A DNA stretch of 44,626 nt from Candidatus Azobacteroides sp. Its GTDB lineage: Bacteria; Bacteroidota; Bacteroidia; Bacteroidales; WRGA01. Location: assembly GCA_009787405.1 (NCBI GenBank), contig WRGA01000111.1, positions 1 through 44,626 on the forward strand. The letters are read 5' to 3'. This document shows positions 40,921-44,626 of the stretch, piece after piece (within the stretch, counting starts at the first letter, position 1; each line of letters begins with the position of its first letter). The position numbers and the translations under genes are program-made. The notes beneath the pieces are model-generated. The model made no database searches and had not been told where the DNA came from. It worked only from the letters and a program-made list of their open reading frames with translations.

Positions 40921-41757
40921 ATGAAGCCTCTTATTTTAGTTTCCAACGACGACGGAATAAACGCCACAGGATTAAAATCATTGGTTGAAGCGTTGTTGCC
41001 TGTGGGTAATATTTTTGTGGTTGCTCCGGACGGCGGACGTTCGGGACAATCATGCGCCATTACGGCAATGCTGCCGATCAGAGCTAAGCTGATGAAAGAA
41101 TCGGAAAGATTGACCATCTATAAATGTACCGGAACACCGGTCGATTGCGTCAAATTGGCTTTGGGAAACTTAGTTCCGAGGAAACCCGATCTCATTGTTT
41201 CGGGCATCAATCACGGAAGCAACTCGTCCATCAGTGTCCATTATTCCGGAACGATGGCCGTTGCCATCGAAGGTGCTTTCAATGGCGTGCCGTCTGTCGG
41301 ATTTTCTCTCTGCTCGCACGATCCGGATGCCGATTTCACGTCGGCGGCCGAATATGCACGTTTAATATCCGAAAAAATATTAAAAGAAGGACTTCCCGAA
41401 GGCATCTGCTTAAATGTGAATATTCCCTGCGATGTCCCGATGAACGGAATAAAAATATGCCGTCAGGCTAAAGCTGTTTGGTCGGAGGAGTTCGAAAAAC
41501 GGACAGATCCGCACGGGCACGAGTATTACTGGTTGACCGGATTTTTGAAAAACAAGGAACCGGAAACGGAAGACACCGACGAATATGCGCTATCTCACGG
41601 TTATATATCGATTGTTCCCTGTAAAATAGATTTTACGGCTGTCGAATTATTTCCTCAATTAAAAAAATGGGAAAACCTCTTGTCCTTTTTCTGCAATAAC
41701 AACATTTATTCTGGAAACGGGAATCACAATAACAATAATGTCAATATACATAAATGA
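40921..41757 (+). CDS. surE: 5'/3'-nucleotidase SurE with an Asn-rich tail
   Basis: A metal-dependent nucleoside monophosphatase that also hydrolyses short polyphosphates. ILVSNDDGINATGL (5-18, with Asp10 and Asp11 for the metal), APDGGRSGQSCAIT and VSGINHGSNSSISVHYSGT are the family motifs. The core ends near residue 255; the extra tail includes NNNIYSGNGNHNNNNVNIHK, a low-complexity sequence not typical of SurE. The next gene starts directly at the stop. The catalytic residues are intact. Confidence 0.9.
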   Translation: MKPLILVSNDDGINATGLKSLVEALLPVGNIFVVAPDGGRSGQSCAITAMLPIRAKLMKESERLTIYKCTGTPVDCVKLALGNLVPRKPDLIVSGINHGSNSSISVHYSGTMAVAIEGAFNGVPSVGFSLCSHDPDADFTSAAEYARLISEKILKEGLPEGICLNVNIPCDVPMNGIKICRQAKAVWSEEFEKRTDPHGHEYYWLTGFLKNKEPETEDTDEYALSHGYISIVPCKIDFTAVELFPQLKKWENLLSFFCNNNIYSGNGNHNNNNVNIHK

Positions 41758-42213
41758 ATGATTATGAAAAAAACAGCTTTATTATTTATTTTCTCATGCG
41801 CCTTTATTTTAAGCGCTAACGCTCAACTGTATAAAAACAGCATCGGTGTTGCCCTCGGCTCTCCTACCGGATTCCAGTACAAGACATTTATTTCCGATCA
41901 AAATGCCGTTGATCTGACATTGGGAACAAATTACAGAGGATTCAATCTCACCGGCGCTTACGAATGGAATTTCCCCATCCCGGATGCTGCTAATTTTCAA
42001 TGGTATATAGGCCCGGCTGCTGCTGTCGGGTATTGGGATCACAAAGATGACAACGGATTCTTTCTGGCTGTCTATGGCGGCGGCGGAGTCGAGTACAAAT
42101 TCGATGATATTCCGTTGGTTCTGTCTTTGGACTTATTCCCCGTCGGAATTTCATTCGTTGAACATTCCGGGTATACTTTTCAATCCCGTCTCGGCATACG
42201 ATATACGTTTTAA
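41758..42213 (+). CDS. Small outer-membrane beta-barrel-like protein
   Basis: The 151-residue protein begins with a signal peptide (MKKTALLFIFSCAFILSANA) and then alternates hydrophobic and polar residues with Gly and aromatic positions (VDLTLGTNYRGFNLTGAYEW, and an aromatic C-terminal strand ending RLGIRYTF). This fits an eight-stranded outer-membrane barrel. The start could be the ATG at 41758 or 41764, of which the second gives the better signal peptide. It is adjacent to surE with no gap. No defined family was recognised. Confidence 0.65.
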   Translation: MIMKKTALLFIFSCAFILSANAQLYKNSIGVALGSPTGFQYKTFISDQNAVDLTLGTNYRGFNLTGAYEWNFPIPDAANFQWYIGPAAAVGYWDHKDDNGFFLAVYGGGGVEYKFDDIPLVLSLDLFPVGISFVEHSGYTFQSRLGIRYTF

Positions 42214-42252
42214 GTCAAAAGCCGGAAAATAAAAAACGAAAGATAGATAGAT

Positions 42253-42287
42253 AAAAAGCAGGAATGTCGGAACGTTTCTGCTTTTTA
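42253..42287. terminator. Bidirectional terminator between convergent genes
   Basis: AAAAAGCAGGAA (42253-42264) pairs with TTTCTGCTTTTT (42275-42286) with one G-T pair, around a roughly 10-nt loop. A and T tracts flank both sides, so it can stop transcription from the beta-barrel gene and from the nucleotidyltransferase gene, whose stop is at 42285-42287. Confidence 0.7.
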
Positions 42288-43034
42288 TTTTTTACTTTTC
42301 CTGATTAATTCTTCGGCGGCGGAAAGATTTTCGGGTTTTCCGACGTCAACCAAATGCAAATCCGGAGGCATATAAGCAAAAATATTGGTTCGATCGGCTA
42401 CAGACAAATAAAAGTCGATGATCGGGAATTTTTCGGGCCAATCATCGGCATCCATATAATGAAAAACGGCGGGAGAAAGGACGTGAATACCGCCGAATGC
42501 TCTGCGGGTATAATGATCGGGAATAAAATCATCGAACGGGGATTTGAGTTCACCGGTTTGTATGTTGATCCAACCCGCCAATTTGTTTAAAGAGTCCCAA
42601 AGAAGATAACGGGAAGATGTTCTGTTACTGACCAATAATGTAGCAAGCGCGTGGTCTTGTTGCAGATGAAAGCGGTAAAACTCCGCCGGGTCAACATCGG
42701 ATAGAATATCCGCATTATGCACTAAAAAGGGGTTTCCGTCATCGAAAAAGTTCCGGGATTTTTTGATTCCTCCTCCGGTATCAAGCAATGCCTCCCGTTC
42801 GTCCGAAATTTCAATCCGGATGCCAAAATTTTTATTCTGTCGTAAAAAATCGATGATCTGTTCCGGAAAATGATGAACATTTACGATAATCTCATCAAAC
42901 CCCGAAACAATCAATTTTCTGATTACATGTTCCAAAAGAGGTTTCCCGCAAACAGAAAAAAGCGCTTTGGGTTTGGTGTCGGTAAACGGCTTCAAGCGTG
43001 TACCCAATCCCGCCGCAAAAATCATCGCTTTCAT
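42285..43034 (-). CDS. Sugar-1-phosphate nucleotidyltransferase
   Basis: The 249-residue protein is an NTP-transferase that activates a sugar-1-phosphate. The signature AAGLGTRLKPFTDTKPK (8-24) is exact, with the conserved KALFSVCGKPLLEHV following. IIVNVHHFPEQIIDFL and DTGGGIKKSR with FLVHNADILSDVDP give the nucleotide- and metal-binding segments. It resembles the short MurNAc-1-phosphate or mannose-1-phosphate type enzymes, but the sugar cannot be assigned. There is no operon partner. Confidence 0.85.
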   Translation of the reverse strand: MKAMIFAAGLGTRLKPFTDTKPKALFSVCGKPLLEHVIRKLIVSGFDEIIVNVHHFPEQIIDFLRQNKNFGIRIEISDEREALLDTGGGIKKSRNFFDDGNPFLVHNADILSDVDPAEFYRFHLQQDHALATLLVSNRTSSRYLLWDSLNKLAGWINIQTGELKSPFDDFIPDHYTRRAFGGIHVLSPAVFHYMDADDWPEKFPIIDFYLSVADRTNIFAYMPPDLHLVDVGKPENLSAAEELIRKSKK

Positions 43035-43122
43035 GTGTTTATTTTTTACTTTTTTTAATTACGGTTATATGGAATATCCACAAGATTCATTTTACTAATG
43101 ATGCTTTTGCATCATGGACATT

Positions 43123-43586
43123 TCATCGGATATTCAATTGGCGGATAAACTTATCGTAAGTAATCGGGAGTTTATTGACACCTTGAAACCACGTATATAC
43201 TTTGTCCAAAAACGGCATGAAATGAGGAATCGGAATATCTAAGGCCGAAAAGTAGATTTCTTTTTCTTTGGCTTTTGCAATATTTTCCATTAAAACCGAT
43301 AACTCTTGCATGTAGGAATAATAATTATCTATATTGTTGATATCCAATGGAGTATATCTAAACAAAATATTACCGGACTGATAATTAATCCCGGAATCCA
43401 TCAAAATATTGAAATGTCTGCACAATTTAGACAATTCATTCAATGCGAGTTGTTTTTCTCCCTCTATTCTTCGGTAAGCTGAATCGGAACTTACTTTTAA
43501 ACATCACTTATTTCGTCGGCCAAGCGTGTATTGGAAGGTAAGTTTTGTTTCACTATTTCAAAAAAGGCCTTCCGGGTATCCATCAT
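43123..43586 (-). pseudogene. Frameshifted and truncated HTH-type regulator
   Basis: Reading leftward from an ATG at 43586 gives MMDTRKAFFEIVKQNLPSNT and RLADEISDV, then a stop. Shifting one base at about 43497-43501 (a three-T run where four would restore the frame) continues as LKVSSDSAYRRIEGEKQLAL and NELSKLCRHFNI, a helix-turn-helix DNA-binding segment. The frame then runs to a stop at 43123, about 150 residues in all. The Bacteroidetes HTH family this resembles usually has a longer C-terminal half, so the 3' part appears lost as well. Both disruptions argue for a dead gene. Confidence 0.7.
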
Positions 43587-43708
43587 TCCGGTTTTATATT
43601 ACTCACAAAATTATGTGCTTTTTTGCAATAATCCATAAATCCAATAACTTTTTTTAGTAAAAATCCGTAAAAATTCAACGATAGCCATAAAAATTACGAA
43701 AATTCATA

Positions 43709-44522
43709 GGTCGTGTCATAAATCAAATGGAATGATTATCTTTGCAGAAAAAAAATGCTTCATCAACAATCAATTCAATGTCCGCATTGTTCAGGGGCAG
43801 ATTTACAAAAAAACGGAAAGTGTACAAATGGAACCCAACGTTATTTTTGTAAATCGTGCAGGAAACAATTCTGGTTAGACTACCGCTACAATGCGTACAA
43901 ACCGGGAGTAAAAGAAAAAATAATAGAGATGACGCTTAACAACAGCGGAGTTCGGGATATATTGGCAGGGTAATTATCCGTAAGTAAAGACACGGTAACC
44001 TCCGTGTTAAAAAAACGCTGAAAACGAACCCTTACTTTCCGACCGGAGAAGAAAGTAACAGGTTGAATGCTTTGGAAGTAGAGATACGCTTTGAAGCAGA
44101 GGCGGATGAATTTTGGAGTTTTGTACAAAAAAATCCAATCAACGTCGGACTTGGTATGCCATAGAAAGAAGAAGCGGCTGTATATTGGCTTGGCACAACG
44201 GTAAAAGGCAGGATAAGGATTTTCTCATCCTTTGGAAATTGCTTGAGGTATTTCCGGTCTCTGTTTATCATACCGATAATTGGGGATCTTATTCCAAATA
44301 TATACCTCCGGACAGGCATCGAATCGGAAAGGATAAAACGTGGAAAATAGAGCGAAAGAATCTGAATTTCAGAACACACATAAAGCGATTAAATCGAAAA
44401 ACAATCTGTTTTTCGAAAAATGAGCAGATACACGATAATGTAATTGGAATGTATATTGAAACTTTCTATTACAAAACAGGAATCTACGGAAATAATCAAT
44501 CCATTTGATTTATGACACGACC
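43709..44522. mobile_element. IS1-family insertion sequence (degenerate)
   Basis: An 814-bp element with perfect 23-bp terminal inverted repeats: GGTCGTGTCATAAATCAAAT plus three further bases at 43709-43731, and the inverted copy at 44500-44522. It carries broken insA and insB reading frames. No target-site duplication is visible (the two flanks share only an initial AAAA). On the right it abuts an IS256-type transposase fragment. Confidence 0.85.
43755..44508 (+). pseudogene. IS1 transposase remnant (InsA/InsB, several disruptions)
   Basis: InsA: the frame from 43755 has the zinc ribbon CPHCSGADLQKNGKC and CKSCRKQFW, then GVKEKIIEMTLNNSGVRDIL, and stops after ILAG. Beyond the stop, SVSKDTVTSVLKK continues in the same frame up to an A-rich run. 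InsB: TNPYFPTGEESNRLNALEVE and EAEADEFWSFVQ lie in another frame, then a seven-A run shifts the frame once more into RRTWYAIERRSGCILAWH and HTDNWGSYSKYIPP, ending with WKIERKNLNFRTHIKRL and SKNEQIHDNVIG. The DDE residues (Asp in ADEFW, Asp in HTDNW, Glu in KIERKN) survive. One InsA-InsB frameshift is normal for IS1; the stop and the second shift are not. Confidence 0.8.
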
Positions 44523-44626
44523 AAAAGAGGAGTTTCTATCGCGGGGGATATTGAGCACCATATCACCCGATGACTCACTTTTTACTGTTTTCCGACTGCT
44601 GCCGTTACGGCTGTTGCCACTGTTGA
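44523..44626 (-). pseudogene. IS256-type transposase fragment cut by the IS1 element (partial at the window edge)
   Basis: Reading leftward in one frame from the window end: NSGNSRNGSSRKTVKSESSG, then DMVLNIPRDRNSSF. NSRNG...KTVKSE and IPRDR...SF are the conserved N-terminal region of IS256/MULE-type transposases. The frame is broken exactly at the IS1 terminal repeat. The continuation (normally EPQLV...) is not found on the other side of the IS1. Confidence 0.75.

Overview
The window looks like a Bacteroidales-type Bacteroidetes chromosome. The evidence is the gene families (DUF4350/DUF4129/SpoIIM/RDD cluster, DUF6048/DUF6452 pair, DUF4199, a 631-residue PurF-like protein, a GH29 lipoprotein, a T9SS-like sorting tail) and repeated Bacteroidetes-type -7 boxes (TAnnTTTG) upstream of genes. 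No species can be named from the sequence alone. No rRNA, tRNA or CRISPR array was recognised.

Layout. 1-4560: the N-terminus of a secreted protein, a secreted GH31 glycosidase and a PurF-like amidotransferase. 4600-12140: an accessory, repeat-rich block with two different AAA ATPase/PD-(D/E)XK proteins, a secreted beta-rich protein, a small ORF with an 11-base homopolymer, thioredoxin, and several palindromic intergenic elements. 12145-16868: an overlapping membrane-protein operon (DUF4350, DUF4129, six-TM protein, SpoIIM) divergent from an RDD gene. 16869-17427: a gene-free repeat island. 17428-23961: a leftward run containing rnr, apbE, DUF6048, DUF6452, nitroreductase, a polyprenyl-phosphate-type glycosyltransferase and DUF4199. 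24023-25187: a decayed yefM-yoeB toxin-antitoxin remnant beside an intact hicAB pair. 25311-31363: fmt, a SIMPL lipoprotein, a ClC channel, a polyprenyl glycosylphosphotransferase and a threonylcarbamoyl-AMP synthase. 31875-38908: recJ-recQ, a GH29 fucosidase-like lipoprotein, a GlsB-like protein and a DivIC/FtsB-like protein. 38942-43034: a glycosyltransferase, LysE-type exporter, surE, a small outer-membrane-like protein and a sugar nucleotidyltransferase. 43123-44626: a frameshifted HTH gene, a degenerate IS1-family element with perfect 23-bp terminal inverted repeats, and an IS256-type transposase fragment cut by that IS1.

How the genes work together. Most of the window is housekeeping: translation initiation (fmt), tRNA modification (tsaC), DNA repair (recJ-recQ), RNA decay (rnr), envelope and glycan synthesis (two GT2 enzymes, sugar transferase, nucleotidyltransferase) and glycan use (GH31, GH29).

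The most unusual content is between genes. At least four families of long palindromic repeats occur, plus TTAAGAR heptamer arrays. Two protein C-termini (GH31 and DUF4199) appear to be encoded by such repeats. A 33-bp direct repeat lies just upstream of an apparently leaderless promoter. A perfect palindrome overlaps the hicAB promoter. I see no clear evidence for a wholly new multi-gene system. The best leads are the palindromic element families, the homopolymer-containing small ORF, and the repeat-controlled ATPase gene.
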